The notes: generated from the sequence alone by a model not told the origin. Positions 23,065-34,556 are shown, numbered from the stretch's first letter. The stretch is 64,000 bases of DNA from Branchiostoma floridae (GCF_000003815.2 NC_049984.1:18230326-18294325); one strand, 5' to 3'. Numbers and translations: made by a program.

Positions 23065-23509
23065 GTTTGTATAGTATAGTATGGTCAAAGCGCATAAGGA
23101 AAATGAAATTTTCAGTACCAGACATAGATTTAAAGAGTCATCTAATCAATTTTTCGAAGAATGAGATCAGCTTCAACGGTAATATATCTCGTCGTGAAAA
23201 TCTCATTTACAACACAGGGTGTTTTACGTTTTATGTTTTAATATCCTAGAACTTTGATAATCAGAGAAAATCCGCCAGGACGTTGCCTTGCACTAAAGCC
23301 GGCTTTAAGTGGACGCTTAAACAATTGAACAATTCATGCGGACGCCGGCCGAATTTGTAGCTCGGTCAGAGCTCGCCGAATTTCAACATCGCCCGAGCAT
23401 CGGCTGTATTTTTCGCTGAAAATCTGCCCCCTTTACAAATGGACGGAGCCCGTCCGACGTCCGTCCAAGACAACTGATTATAATTACCTTTGCCAGAATG
23501 GCTAAGGTT

Positions 23510-23868
23510 ATGTTTTGGGCTTGTGAGTCTGTGTGTCTGTCTGTCTGTCTGTCTGTCTGTGTGTTAACAGCATAACTCAAGAAGTCTTGGATGGATCCCG
23601 ATAATATTTGGTAGGTGGGTAGGGGTCGGGAAAACGAAGGTCAAGTTCGATAATGGGCCCCCTAGCGGCTTGATAAGGTACTGCAGCAGAACCTCAATTT
23701 TTGATATCTCCTGTTCTGGACATGCTGTGTTCATGATTTTTGAGTGGTAGATAGCCCTCTAGGCAGAGAGTAAGTGCTGTGAGTTTGGGCCCCCTAGCGG
23801 CTTTTTTGGAACTGCAGACACCGGTTTCCTTTCAAACTTTGGACGAGAATAACTCTACAACGTGTTGA
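23510..23868. mobile_element. Dispersed GT-core repeat family, copy 2
   Basis: TCTGTCTG repeats are followed by ATAACTCAAGAAG, GGATGGATCCCGATAATATT, AAAACGAAGGTCAAGTTCG and GGGCCCCCTAGCGGCTTG. The last block occurs twice. It joins directly to the octamer-rich tandem array. Confidence 0.65.
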
Positions 23869-24660
23869 CGGATCGTCATGATTTTTGGTATGTAGATAGA
23901 ATGAGTGATGACGTACATAATGGTATACTAATTATGCAAATCAACAGCTAATTTGCATAATAAATGAGGAAAATTTATAAATCCACTGCATTCCATGATA
24001 GGACTTTCAAACTTGTCACATATGTAGCTGGGAAGGAGAGAAATGTCGATAGATATCAATTATGCAAATGATGGCCTCATTTGCATAATTAATGAGAAAA
24101 TATGAACATGTTGACGGATCATCATGTTTTTTGGTATGTAGGTAGCGTAAGTAAAGACCTGCATAATAAGATACAAATTATGCAAATCAACAGCTAATTT
24201 GCATAATTAATGAGGATATTTTATAAATTCACTACATTCCATGATAGGACTTTAAAACTTGTCACATATGTAGCTGAGAAAGAGAGAAATGTCAATACAT
24301 TTTTATCATGCACATGATGATCTCATTTGCATAATTAATGAGAAAATATGAACGTGTTGACGGATCGTCATGATTTTTTGCATGTAGATAGCCTAAGTGA
24401 AGACTTATATAATGTGATACTTATTATGCAAATTAACAGCTAATTTGCATAATTGATGAGGAAAAGTTCATAAATCCACTGTATTCCATTATAGTACTTT
24501 CATCAAAGTTTTCACATATGTAACTGAGAAAGAGGGAAGAGAGTAAGAGGTGCATTTAAAGACTTTGAAAGAGAATAAGTCAAGAATGGATTAAAGGATC
24601 ATCATGATTTTGGTATGCAATTCGATATCAATTAATTGTAACTTGGGATCTAATTTGCAT
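23865..24660. repeat. 246-bp tandem repeat (about 3.2 copies) rich in octamer motifs
   Basis: TTGACGGATC(G/A)TCATG recurs at 23865, 24111 and 24357, with a decayed fourth unit at about 24591. Each unit holds TTATGCAAATCAACAGC and TAATTTGCATAATTAATGAG. In total at least nine perfect octamers (ATGCAAAT or its complement) lie in 0.75 kb. Confidence 0.85.
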
Positions 24661-24828
24661 GATCAATGCTGAAATTTTATAAACCAACTCCAAGCATATC
24701 ATTACAAAGAAAATGAAAGGGGTAACGCATTTGTCTACAGACATCATTCTACATAACAAACCTGGTTTATTTGGCAAAGGTATGTGTTCGTGGAACTCTA
24801 GTTTGTTAATGAGATTATACTATGTCTT

Positions 24829-25860
24829 GAACATGGACGAAGTCAGAACTGACTAACCTTGTAAAAAGCCAATATTTGTGTAAAATTCAATTTCTGAGTT
24901 GCGAGATATATGTAGGACATGAGTGGATTGGACAGGCACACTGAAAACAATGATATCAACAGGAATGATGTGACACACCAATCCAAAAACTACCACAAGA
25001 GCCACAAAGTGAAAAAACCAGCCCGATTCACCATAATACAATAATATTGACAAAGCTGACATCGGGCGAACCTCGGGCAAAGCTCGGGCGAACCTTGGGC
25101 GAACCTCGAGCGAAGGCCGGCAAAGGCCGTCTGAGTTTCAGACTGGAAAGCATTCAGACATGAAGAATATGTGATCTAACACATTCAAGTCTATAACATA
25201 AAGAAAGATAGGAAGTACTGTCTTTGTGTCCAATGGCCTTACATAAGAAATAAAAGTAACGCAGCTTTCTTTTATAGCAAAAATCATACAGTAGTCTCTA
25301 GTTATCTTATATTTCGGAACAGACTTTTTATTACAGATGAAAGGCTAAAACAAAGGGCACGTGTTCAACACAGGTGTCAAATTGATTAGGTGACAGTTAA
25401 AATTCTGCCGGAGCCCTCCAAAGCTCCCAGCGACACCAGCACGACGCTCGCCCAAAGCACGCCAAACTAGTTTAAAGTCGGACGGAATATCGTCCGGTTA
25501 TTGCAGGAAGCCCGAACGAGTCTGGCGCGAGGCTTAAGAGTTCGGGCAAACTCCGACCGAAAAAAAGGGAGTCAAAAACCGTCGGGTTGCCGCCCGAGTA
25601 TTGGCCAAGTCTTGACCATTGCTCTGACAAGCTCCGGTCGAGCTACAGGCAACCCATTGACGAGCTCTCCGAGCTCAATGCTCGCCGCCGAGGCCTCGCT
25701 GAAATTAAGCGCAGCTGCAAGTGCCCCGCAAACGCCGGCCGAGCTGCAAAACTTCGCTCGAGGTCCGCATCATCGCCAAAGCGCCGGTCATACTCCGGCC
25801 GAAAATGTCCATTTGGAGCTCGCCAACAACTCGGCCGAGCTAAAATTTTTATTTGTAAAG
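24829..25860. mobile_element. Dispersed repeat, copy 2 (partner at 13720-14165), interrupted
   Basis: It matches the first copy at both ends (ATGGACGAAGTCAGAACTGA near 24833; TTAAGCGCAGCT and CGGCCGAAAATG near 25705-25806). About 600 bp of extra sequence lies between. Confidence 0.6.
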
Positions 25861-26400
25861 GGGGCTTAACGACGACAGGTTTGCGTATTCTCCAACCGGA
25901 GGGTGGGTCCCGCGGGGATTTAGTAGTGGCTGAGATTTAATAGCCTCCTTCGCAGACTAGACTCCGAGCTGGACTGGCGGCGCTAGTCCACAATTTTCAA
26001 CGTTGGCTAGGTTCTCGTATACCGGGAAAGGGAGGTTGCCGTGGAAGGAAGTTTGCGGTGGAGCTCTAAATTACGAGGAGGTATGACCCTGATGCCGACG
26101 AAGAAACTCTGCCATTCGTTCGTAGGTATCAGAGTCATGCCTCCTCGTAATTTAGAGCTCGCTGACAACTCGGCCGAGCTAAAATTTTTATTTGTAAAGG
26201 GGGCTTAACGACGACAGGTTTGCGTATTCTCCAACCGGAGGGTGGGTCCCGCGGGGATTTAGTAGTGGCTGAGATTTAATAGCCTCCTTCGCAGACTAGA
26301 CTCCGAGCTGGACTGGCGGCGCTAGTCCACAATTTTCAACGTTGGCTAGGTTCTCGTATACCGGGAAAGGGAGGTTGCCGTGGAAGGAAGTTTGCGGTGG
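25833..26400. repeat. Tandem segmental duplication, period 339 bp
   Basis: About 225 bp starting CGGCCGAGCTAAAATTTTT at 25833 is repeated almost without change from 26171. The unit includes GGTTTGCGTATTCTCCAACC and TTGGCTAGGTTCTCGTATAC. The joint between the copies carries a hairpin (26059-26163). Confidence 0.9.
26059..26163. repeat. Hairpin with about 33-bp arms at a duplication joint
   Basis: GAGCTCTAAATTACGAGGAG at 26059 and its complement CTCCTCGTAATTTAGAGCTC ending at 26163. The arms continue into GTATGACCCTGAT / ATCAGAGTCATGC with two mismatches. The loop is about 38 bp. Confidence 0.85.
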
Positions 26401-26634
26401 AAGCAGGTTTGGACCGCCTCAAGGCAAACTCCCTTCCACGGCAAACTCCCTTCCACGGCAAACTACCTTCCACGGCAAACTTCCTTCCACGGCAAACTCC
26501 TTCCACGGCAAACTTCCTTCCACGGCAAACTCCTTCCACGGCAAACTCCTTCCACGGCAAAGCTTCCTTCCACGGCAAACTCCTTTCCACGGCAAACTCT
26601 CTTTCCCGGCATAAGAGAACCTAGCCAACATTGA
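26331..26634. repeat. Foldback with an internal 15-17-bp minisatellite
   Basis: The outer arms are ATTTTCAACGTTGGCTAGG...TATACCGGGAAAG (26331-26370) and its complement CTTTCCCGGCATAAGAGAAC...AATGTTGAAAAT (26590-26634). Between them TTCCACGGCAAACTCC-type units are repeated about 11 times. The left arm also contains the unit's complement (GTTGCCGTGGAAGG), so the array probably grew from the right arm. Apparent ORFs in all frames are by-products. Confidence 0.85.
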
Positions 26635-26809
26635 AAATCGCGAACCAACCTCTGCTTGGAGAATAATTAAAGTTTGGGTTTGTTTGGTGACGTTAGCCAG
26701 CGTTAGCCATGCCTAGCCCCTCACGTGACTTCTCCGTGTTCGTATTGGTGACGACAAAGTGCTCTTGAACAGTGCACCTATCATGTATTTTAAAGATTAC
26801 GTAAAGTTA

Positions 26810-27010
26810 CGCTGTTAGCCATCTGGAATCCTCGCATGACTCTAGAGTGCCCGTCCACCCCAAGGCTTTGACGACCACCTGACCATGACATGTTAGAAAT
26901 TCCAGACCGCTCCTTTTTGGACCAACGCTGAGAAGGCGCCCGACAGGGTATACACGTATCATACTGTAGCGTAAAATCACATTACACTGGTAGTGATACG
27001 TGAATAGTTC
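26810..27010. mobile_element. Dispersed repeat, copy 1 (partner at 30650-30850)
   Basis: Shared blocks are GCTGTTAGCC(A/G)TCTGGAAT, GACCA(C/G)CTGACCATG, CCAGACCGCTC(C/G)TTTTTG and GAGAAGGCGCCCGACAGGG. The class is unknown. Confidence 0.65.
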
Positions 27011-27019
27011 CATCGTGTT

Positions 27020-28600
27020 GGTATATCAAAGAAATACAAGTAGGGTTATGTCTAACGTCAAGTTTTCAGTCTTAGCAAAAAATCACAGGGACACCTAAGA
27101 CGTAATAATAATAATGATAATTTTATTGCAAGTTTTTTTCCGAGGGCTATTTGACAAACAAACAATGGTAAACAGTATAATAAGCGACTACGCTAAGTCT
27201 AATGGTTAACTTAACTGTAGCTTTTTGAGTTTTAACTTCTTTTTCTGAGACAGTAGAGACGAAGGATCTAGGATCCCATGGCCAACTTTTGTGTGTGTGT
27301 GTGTGGGGGGGGGGGTGTAATGTTAAGAGTACAATCATGTAATTTTCTTTCAGTCTGTAGCGTGGAAAGATTAGTTTTCTTTCAGTCTGTAAGAGTGGAA
27401 AGATTAGGATGGAATTTACTCTCCTCTTTAAAGAGCTCTTTTCGTTTACCGTAGAAAGGCCAGGTCGAAAAGAAATGTTTTTCATCTCCTATCATATCTA
27501 ATATACAGATATGCACAATATACATGTTCTTTTGCACACAAGTAACTTCTTATATCGCCTGTTTCTTTTTCAAGGGGGAGGCCACTAATTCTAGTTTGCT
27601 ACTTGTACAGCGTATATCAAAATCATCTTGTTCTCTATAACGATAAGAAATCTCTTCTTGCTTACCTGCCAAGCCTAAAATTGTTGAACTCTTATAGTCA
27701 AAGCCATAACTTTGCTCTGCCCCACGATGTACTAATGTTTCCAACACAACAAGTGTATGTTGACAACGGTCAAACATAGATACATCAAACAAATGTGCGG
27801 ACGATATGCATTAATCGGTGTTCATTATTACATGGCAAACAATTTGTGACATATCATTGGAAGAACATAAATAAGTCTTGGATCTAAGGCATGTCTTTCT
27901 GCATTAACCAGCATGCACAAACCAAGGAGGTTATACAACCTTCTTGTCAAACTGACAGACGATGCTCAGTACGATATGTGAGGTTTGGACAGATGTCACT
28001 ATCTTCCAAGAGATGCTAAATCGTTACATAAGGATCGCCCTTTGATCTAAGCAATGATAACTATTTCTACATGTTAATATTGTTGATTAGTCGGATCATT
28101 AGAAGGTATTACTAGCGCATAAGGCTGACAAAAGTGAAGGTTTTATAATCAAGGCTCAGTCACTCAAAGGCTGTTAATTGGAGTGAAAACCCGTGTGTGA
28201 AAGATAGTAATAATTGAGGCTGATTAGCCGCTGTAACACCATACTTTGTATACGTCCCTCCTACGCATTTCTGGGAAATTATGATTTTCTTCGAAATGAT
28301 GTGACAGATTTGGACAGATAGAGCACCCCTTGTACAAGAATACCCTCAATAGAAATATTGGAATGTGAGCGAAGAAAAAGGTCAGCAATCTGTGTCCTTG
28401 ACTTTAATAACTACACTGTAATGTTAAACCCGCAGTTATTGCAGAATTCATATTCTGGTCATAAAAACGGCTAAATCTTAGCATTCTTCTTGTTAAGTTT
28501 TAGTTTAACCTGTATTGTTGTATTTCACATCTCATGTCAGATCGAAGTGTCATTCATAAGATTGAGGATTGTTTCGCAAACAGACCTCAAACTTACGTTT
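27020..28600. other. Intergenic DNA, no gene recognised; short (GT)n at 27290
   Basis: Short open frames without features. TTCTTTCAGTCTGTA is repeated at about 27347 and 27377. Confidence 0.4.
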
Positions 28601-28674
28601 ATGAAGGTTAGACATCCAGGTAAGCAATATTCAAATACAATTCAATCTCTACAACTGGATAAAAAACGGATATT

Positions 28675-28724
28675 TACTTCCGGACGTTTCGAGTGACATC
28701 CATCACTCTTCTTCAGCAAAAGCA
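28675..28724 (-). ncRNA. Hammerhead-ribozyme-like motif B-left
   Basis: This is the mirror copy of the motif at 28933-28982, read on the minus strand: TGCTTTTG, CTGAAGA, A, GAGTGA-loop-TCACTC, GAAAC, GTC, CGGAAGTA. Confidence 0.6.
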
Positions 28725-28932
28725 GAATGAACTAGTCAGAATAATTCAATACCAGTACGCCTTGCACCACAAAGGACAATAGTTTTTTCCTATGGTATTG
28801 TCTGACCATAGGAACTATCCTAACATGATTTGCATTTGTGTAACCTTTTGCATATGATCCTAACGATTTAGTGGTTAAACCAGTTTTTCTAGTTAGCTAT
28901 ACTGGTATTGAATTGTTCTGACTAGTTCATTC

Positions 28933-28982
28933 TGCTTTTGCTGAAGAAGAGTGATGGATGTCACTCGAAACGTCCGGAAGTA
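28933..28982 (+). ncRNA. Hammerhead-ribozyme-like motif B-right
   Basis: TGCTTTTG pairs with CGGAAGTA (8 consecutive pairs including three G-U) as stem I. CTGAAGA and GAAA form the core, GAGTGA-(TGGATG)-TCACTC is stem II, and GTC is the cleavage triplet. One extra A precedes stem II. Stem III has no loop and could form only in a dimer through ACGT. Confidence 0.65.
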
Positions 28983-29354
28983 AATATCCGTTTTTTATCC
29001 AGTTGTAGAGATTGAATTGTATTTGAAAAAAGACCTCAAACTTGTTTTGCACACGTTATAAAGGTTATAATTAGCGCCGGCGATGGGTATTTGTTTATGG
29101 TTTCCACAGAGACTGCGTTATAGCGCCAATGAAGACATAGCATCCTATTTTTTTGTGGTATCTTAGTGATTTAGCAAGAAGTTACTTGTATCATATATTA
29201 CATTACATGTATTTTCAAAGTGGAAAGGTGAGCCGCAAGGGTCCTGGACGAAATAGACTAGATTTAAACCTAAGCGCATGGGTGGTTCCGAACATAATTC
29301 TTGTTGACGGGTCATTATTACGGGTGGCCGCTGGCCAGCGTAATACCAGTGCAA

Positions 29355-29840
29355 TGCTCAATTCAAGTGGGTAGAGTGTTCGCCTTCTGCAGGTTCGGTA
29401 GGTTGTGAGCTCGATACCCGGCTGAGTCATACCAAAAACTTTTTAAAATGGTACATAACATACTCAGTCTGCTTTCTCTGCCTGCTTAGCACCCAGCATG
29501 TGGGAAAGGGTATCATAGTTGAACACGCACCACTACCAGTCGACTAGCCCCTTTCAGTTGTGATTGCACAAAAGTTGCGTGGACCAGGGCTACAGAAAAG
29601 GAGATGGGCGCCGCTCTATGTGCCATCTCGTGCAGAAAAGACTGACTGGATGGCCACATTGGTACATACTGCTTTCTCTGCTTAGCACTCAGCATGTGGG
29701 GGAAAAGGTATGGTAGTTGAACACACGCCACTACCAGTGGGCTATCCCCTGCTGTAGTGACTGCACAAAAGTTGCTTGGCCCAGGGCTACAGAAAAAGAG
29801 ATAGGCACCGGCCTATGCACCACGGAAAGGACCAAAGTTA
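29355..29840 (+). mobile_element. SINE with tRNA-like head and duplicated body
   Basis: GTGGGTAGAGTG (box A) and GTGAGCTCGATACCC (box B) are about 35 bp apart, as in a tRNA promoter. Downstream, a body with GCTTTCTCTGC, CTTAGCAC, CAGCATGTGGG, CACTACCAGT and CAGGGCTACAGAAAA occurs twice about 200 bp apart. Confidence 0.65.
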
Positions 29841-29865
29841 ACTAATAGTGCTCTCTCACTGCACC

Positions 29866-30088
29866 TGCGTTACGCTTTCGTCACTGCGGGGTTTGAAAGA
29901 TACTCAACGAATTTAAGAGATAAAGGACGAATTTTCTTACTTTTTGTGTATATTGTCGTCTTCTTAGTCATACACTTTTACGTATTACGCAATATCTAAA
30001 TTATAATAAAAAAAATCGGAGAAAATAACAAATCAGTGAGGCAGTGCACGAACCCCGCAGTGACGCAAGCTTGACGCAATTGCAGTGA
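29866..30088. mobile_element. MITE, copy 3 of 3
   Basis: The ends TCACTGCACCTGCGTTACGC...CGTCACTGCGGGG and the complement TCACTGCAATTGCGTCAAGC...CGTCACTGCGGGG flank the same AT-rich core as copies 1 and 2. Confidence 0.8.
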
Positions 30089-30649
30089 GTCTGCACCTTT
30101 AACTAACTGGCCAGCAGCGTGGTGGAGATTTTTGCCATGCCGCGTACCTACCGTGCTGTCTCCCATGTCAGTCACCCTGCCGTGATGTAAACTATCTGTC
30201 CCACCCGTGACCGTTCTAACCGCCACCGCGCGACACGGCATGTACCCAGCACACGGTCCGATAAAGTTACAGTCACGCAACATGCACGGTTTAAACAAGC
30301 ACATACGAGACACGTGCTCTAACTAGTGTGACATTTAAGACAAACCGTAATGTGAATGAAAGCCTAACTTTAAACCTTACGAAACGCAAAGAGGAATGAT
30401 GAATCAGTGCATATGTTTCTATAGTAGAGGAGATACACAAGAATAGTACTGTGTGACGACGCACGGTATCTTGGTTCTTTTTTTTTTTGCTGTGCAGTTG
30501 CCTGTACCATAGGCAATGTGGTTCTTAACACAGACGTATTATGTAGATATATCTAGTGCGAAATCATCCGTATGGAATCATCACATGACTTTCAAATCTT
30601 CGTAATGTTGTTTGTGCGCATTTATATATTATATAGAGATAGACAAGAC

Positions 30650-30850
30650 ATGCTGTTAGCCGTCTGGAATCCTCGTATGACTTCTGAGTGACCAGAACTA
30701 ACCCTTTGATGACCAGCTGACCATGCCATAACTTGATGTTAGAGTTCCCAGACCGCTCGTTTTTGACCAACGATGAGAAGGCGCCCGACAGGGCATACAC
30801 TGGCATTGGTTGTCTTGTTGTAGCGTAAAACATATTACACTGTATCCGCA
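30650..30850. mobile_element. Dispersed repeat, copy 2 (partner at 26810-27010)
   Basis: Same blocks in the same order as the partner, including the end GAGAAGGCGCCCGACAGGG followed by CATACAC. Confidence 0.65.
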
Positions 30851-30869
30851 ATTATTTTCATCGTGGTTG

Positions 30870-33130
30870 GTTTCTACAGAACCAACGTATAAAGTACTAC
30901 AAATGGTATGAAATAGGGTGGACCGAAATACCGTACTGGTACAAAACCGGCCTGAAAAAAAGCAGACCTGAAAAATCAGTAAACCGGATTTTTGACCGAT
31001 TTGAAAATGAATTATATCATCAGCAGGGGTCCACACGTTCTGGGGCTTATCGGTCCAAGAAAATAACATAAACGAAAAGTAGTAACTTCTGCCAAGTTTC
31101 TCGGACCAAGCGTACATCGGCAAAACGCCAGTGGAGTCGAATACTCCACCAATCAAACAGAATTTCCTTTGTGGCGAAATGGACCATTGCTTTGAGTATC
31201 GCCATTCACAAGTTTTTGAAGACAATAGGTGCAGGTTCAGATCCCCACTCGAACCTGCTTCTCTGGACCTCAACCGGACCTGTACCTAACTTTTCTGTAC
31301 CGGTACCCACCCCTAGGATTAATCCTGATGTCGTGAACGGTGAGAAGATGGAGTGCATTCAGCTTCCCTTAGTTGCGCCACCTACCGACATTTGCAGGTA
31401 CTTAACCTTTTTGGTTGTGTAAAAAGAACCGTACCGATGCCACAGTGCAGTGTCTCATCATTGATGTCCAAAAGACTCGGAGAGGCCATTGAGCCTTCTT
31501 TCCCTACGTTCAAGAGAAAGCGTACTCCTCAACACACCCTTCAAAATCTTAAATAGTAGAGATAACTTCTCTGTATATGCTGGATCAAATTAATCATAAG
31601 CTAGCACTTATCAGGGTATGCGCAGAAATGGTGTGATGGGGCATGTAGTGGTTTGCGGAATTAAAATACCATCTCAGATTTTGCATGGTTAAACCACAGA
31701 ATAATTTACGATTCATGTGATCATAACGTATGTTATGGTAGTAAGTGTACAGATAGACATAGACCTGCATTTTGATAAAACCTATAGTATATGCTCTCAA
31801 TGCCAAAGAAAGTATCTATCTCATAATTTTAGCCAGCTACAATTGTGTACCTGTAAAGGTATTGTCTTTTATCTCATGATAGTTACACCGGCTGTACAAT
31901 ACAGATACAGAATCTGGTGTTTTATCTTGTCAATCTAAATATGAATGTCGGTTCAACGGTGTCGTCTTGGGAGATGCAAGAAAAAACAAGATAATAGAGA
32001 CTACATGCAGCTCATGAATGCCCCCTAGCGGAGCTCACAGTGTCTGAACAGATCAGATCAGGATTGGTTTCCACTGCTTTCCTCCTTTGTAACTGTATAA
32101 ACCAACCACTTTGGAAAGTCTCAATAAGACAAGTATATTGTAAGTCCGAATCATATAATCTTGGAATTGACGCAAAGGAGTGGTTTGTATAGTCATCTCA
32201 AAGGTACACACCGTATATTGCTCTTNNNNNNNNNNNNNNNNNNNNNNNNNNNNNNNNNNNNNNNNNNNNNNNNNNNNNNNNNNNNNNNNNNNNNNNNNNN
32301 NNNNNNNNNNNNNNNNNNNNNNNNNGGGTGCACTAGTACTGTGACGGTGGCGACATGAATTGTATACCAGTAACAAAGTTTTGACAATATCCTTCGAGCA
32401 CACACATGCAAAATGGTGAATTCACCATTGTTCTCAGATTTCAAACAACAACCACGACAACCCACGACGATAGAATGTTTCAACAAATAAATAAAATTAA
32501 AGAAACATGGTGTATACACACAAGACAAATTGCATTCCAATGTGAGGTTGAGAAAATAAATGAATACCATTATGCCACATATGCATGCATCTTTTCCAGA
32601 AAATTATCATGTACATTGTATTCATTGGGGGTGGTGATTAAACACCAATGCTTTCAGACGAAAAATGTGTTTTTTTTTTTTTCAATAGTTTGTAAGGTAT
32701 TAGAATACGAGGACTTGTTGTCTTACAAAGCTACTGGCACTTGTGAATGATAGTCTTTGTGTTGTTATGAGATCTTTGGAAATACATGTATTTTCCTGTA
32801 TATGTAATATTGCGGGAGGATCTAAGGTGGAAGATCTAAGGTCTTAAGTAGTCCTTGAACTTAGAACTACGTGTCCCACAGAAAATCCCCATATGGCCAC
32901 CAAGAAAACCATAAAGATTCCTTATTTCCAACAAGCAGACTTGAAAATGATACGTCTCTTCCTTCAAAAATATTCTGATTATCTTTTCATGCGGTGTTTG
33001 TGTTTGTGTTTGTTATGGTTCAAAATGCTATCTAACGTGACTGGGAATCCACGTGCCTCCATCAGCTTTCAAATATTTCCTTATATCTTCTTACAGTCAT
33101 CACACCTGTTGTGTTTCTTTTGTCATAAGA
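30870..33130. other. Intergenic DNA with an assembly gap
   Basis: No gene recognised. A 191-codon minus-strand frame (30698-31273) overlaps a dispersed repeat and shows no domain. Bases 32226-32325 are unknown (N). Confidence 0.4.
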
Positions 33131-33139
33131 TACGTCTTC

Positions 33140-33454
33140 TGACGTCACGGGGAATCCACTTGCCACCACCGACTCTCATTTTTTGTTTCCTGCTACGTCA
33201 CACGAGCGCGAAACGTGGCGACCAATCGAGTGTGAGGATTTGTCTGATCGAGTTAAGCCACGCGTGTCACATCAGCACCTTTCCCTGAAGCATAGGTGCT
33301 ATACACAGTGGGTGCCACACAGTCAGACTAGTGGCTCTCTGTGTAGCGAAGTCGCCTGCAGGACGCTCTGTACGGCCGAGAGACGATCGAAGCTCGAGGA
33401 CATTGGACGTGTTCTTCAGAAATAGTGTCTCCTTCACACGGTGAGAGGAACCAG
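33140..33454 (+). promoter_or_regulatory. Probable promoter and 5' untranslated exon of the receptor kinase gene
   Basis: A perfect CRE palindrome TGACGTCA is at 33140-33147, a half-CRE TACGTCAC near 33194, and a CCAAT box at 33222-33226. A good splice donor CCAG|GTAAGC ends a possible leader exon at 33454. The next acceptor (TTGCAG) precedes the ATG exon at 34757. The transcription start cannot be placed. Confidence 0.4.
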
Positions 33455-34107
33455 GTAAGCATGCCCTTACATCACTTGATTTGCTGCGTTGTTGTGGTGC
33501 ATGATGTACAGTATGTTTGCCGTGGGACATTTTCAGCTTACACAAAAGTCTGGTTTTTCTGGCCCAGTTTTCGGGCATAGGTGGGGTCACCAGTTACTGT
33601 GTGATTAGCTGCAGGGTGTTGATCGTAAATTTGGAGATATTTGAGGCGTTTTACCTTGTCAACGCGTGCATTTACAAACTCGCAGAGTATACGAAAGGCA
33701 TGTTTTGATTCGTCATGATCGGCTCGACCACCTTGGCAAAACCACTACGCAAACTCTTGTTCTGCGATTGTGGTCTCGAACCAGTTTAGCTTAGCTGAAC
33801 TGAATGGTTAGTTAAGCTACTTGTCTACTGATCATGACATAGAAGATAGGCAACAGTATACATAAGTTCATTGTACGGGGAAATTCCCCTGGCTCTTTTC
33901 GACAAGTACAATGAAGTGGGCCACTGCTTAACAGCCGGATCCCGTCAACACACTGGACTGCTCACGCTGCATGTTCTGTGTGTCATGATCAATTGTTGGT
34001 AGGTGACAGTTGTGGCGGCCTCGCTGGTACAGTAGACCGATCAAAGACGTACAACTACGTAAAATTTCATCCATGTACATTCCGCCACTGCAATATATGG
34101 ATTGAAC

Positions 34108-34556
34108 TGACGATATTGAATGAGTGAATGAAAGAAAGAATGAGTGAGTGAGTGTTTGTTTGTATGTGTATGAATGAGTGTGTGGGCGAGTGAGTGAATA
34201 TTGAGTGTGTGTGTGTGTATATATATAAGTGTGTGTGTGTGTGTGTGTGTATCTGTGAGTGCAGTATGTGTGTGTGTTTGTGAGTGAGTGAGTATATGAG
34301 TGAGTGTTTGTGTATGAGTGAGTTTGTGGGTGAGTGAACGAATGATTGAGTGTGTGTGTGTTTGTGTGTGTGTGTGTGTATGAGTGAGTGAGTGAGTGAG
34401 TAAGTGAGAGTGAGTGAGTGAGTGAGTGTGTATGAGTGAGTGAGTGAGTGAGTGAGTGAGTGAGTGAGTGAGTGAGTGAGTGCATGAATGAGAGTGAGTG
34501 AGTGAGTGAGTGAGTGAGTGAGTGAGTGAGTGAGTGAGTGAGTGAGTGAGTGAATA
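34108..34556. repeat. (TGAG)n tetranucleotide array with GT-rich interruptions
   Basis: TGAGTGAGTGAG runs alternate with (GT)n and TATGAGTG. It lies in the first intron of the receptor gene. The long Thr/His/Ser/Leu frames on the minus strand are artefacts. Confidence 0.95.

Larger units (their letters stand above)
23427..25866. mobile_element. Composite repeat region bounded by GCCCCCTTTACAAAT inverted ends
   Basis: GCCCCCTTTACAAAT at 23427 is matched by ATTTGTAAAGGGGGC ending at 25866, which suggests one large element. Its GC-rich ends carry CGGCCGAGCT-like motifs and GGGCGAACCTC mini-repeats near 25075-25115. The interior holds a GT-core repeat, the octamer array and a second copy of the 13720-14165 repeat. 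The element boundaries are an inference. Confidence 0.45.
28605..29030. mobile_element. Penelope-like foldback relic with two hammerhead motifs
   Basis: Arms 28631-28757 and 28900-29026 are near-perfect complements over about 127 bp, separated by 142 bp. The left side begins with GGTTAGACATCCAGGTAA, as at 4466. Each arm carries a hammerhead-like motif, so transcription of either strand would produce one. There is no protein-coding capacity. Inverted terminal repeats with hammerheads fit Penelope-like retroelements; that assignment is from established knowledge plus inference. Confidence 0.65.

Noticed and set aside
26336-26634. Six overlapping frames with repeated PRQTPFHGK / FAVEGVCRGR motifs
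   Set aside because: All derive from the 15-17-bp minisatellite; no start context, domain or splice sites.
30698-31273. Minus-strand open frame of 191 codons
   Set aside because: It overlaps a dispersed repeat shared with 26810-27010, and has no recognisable domain or signal.
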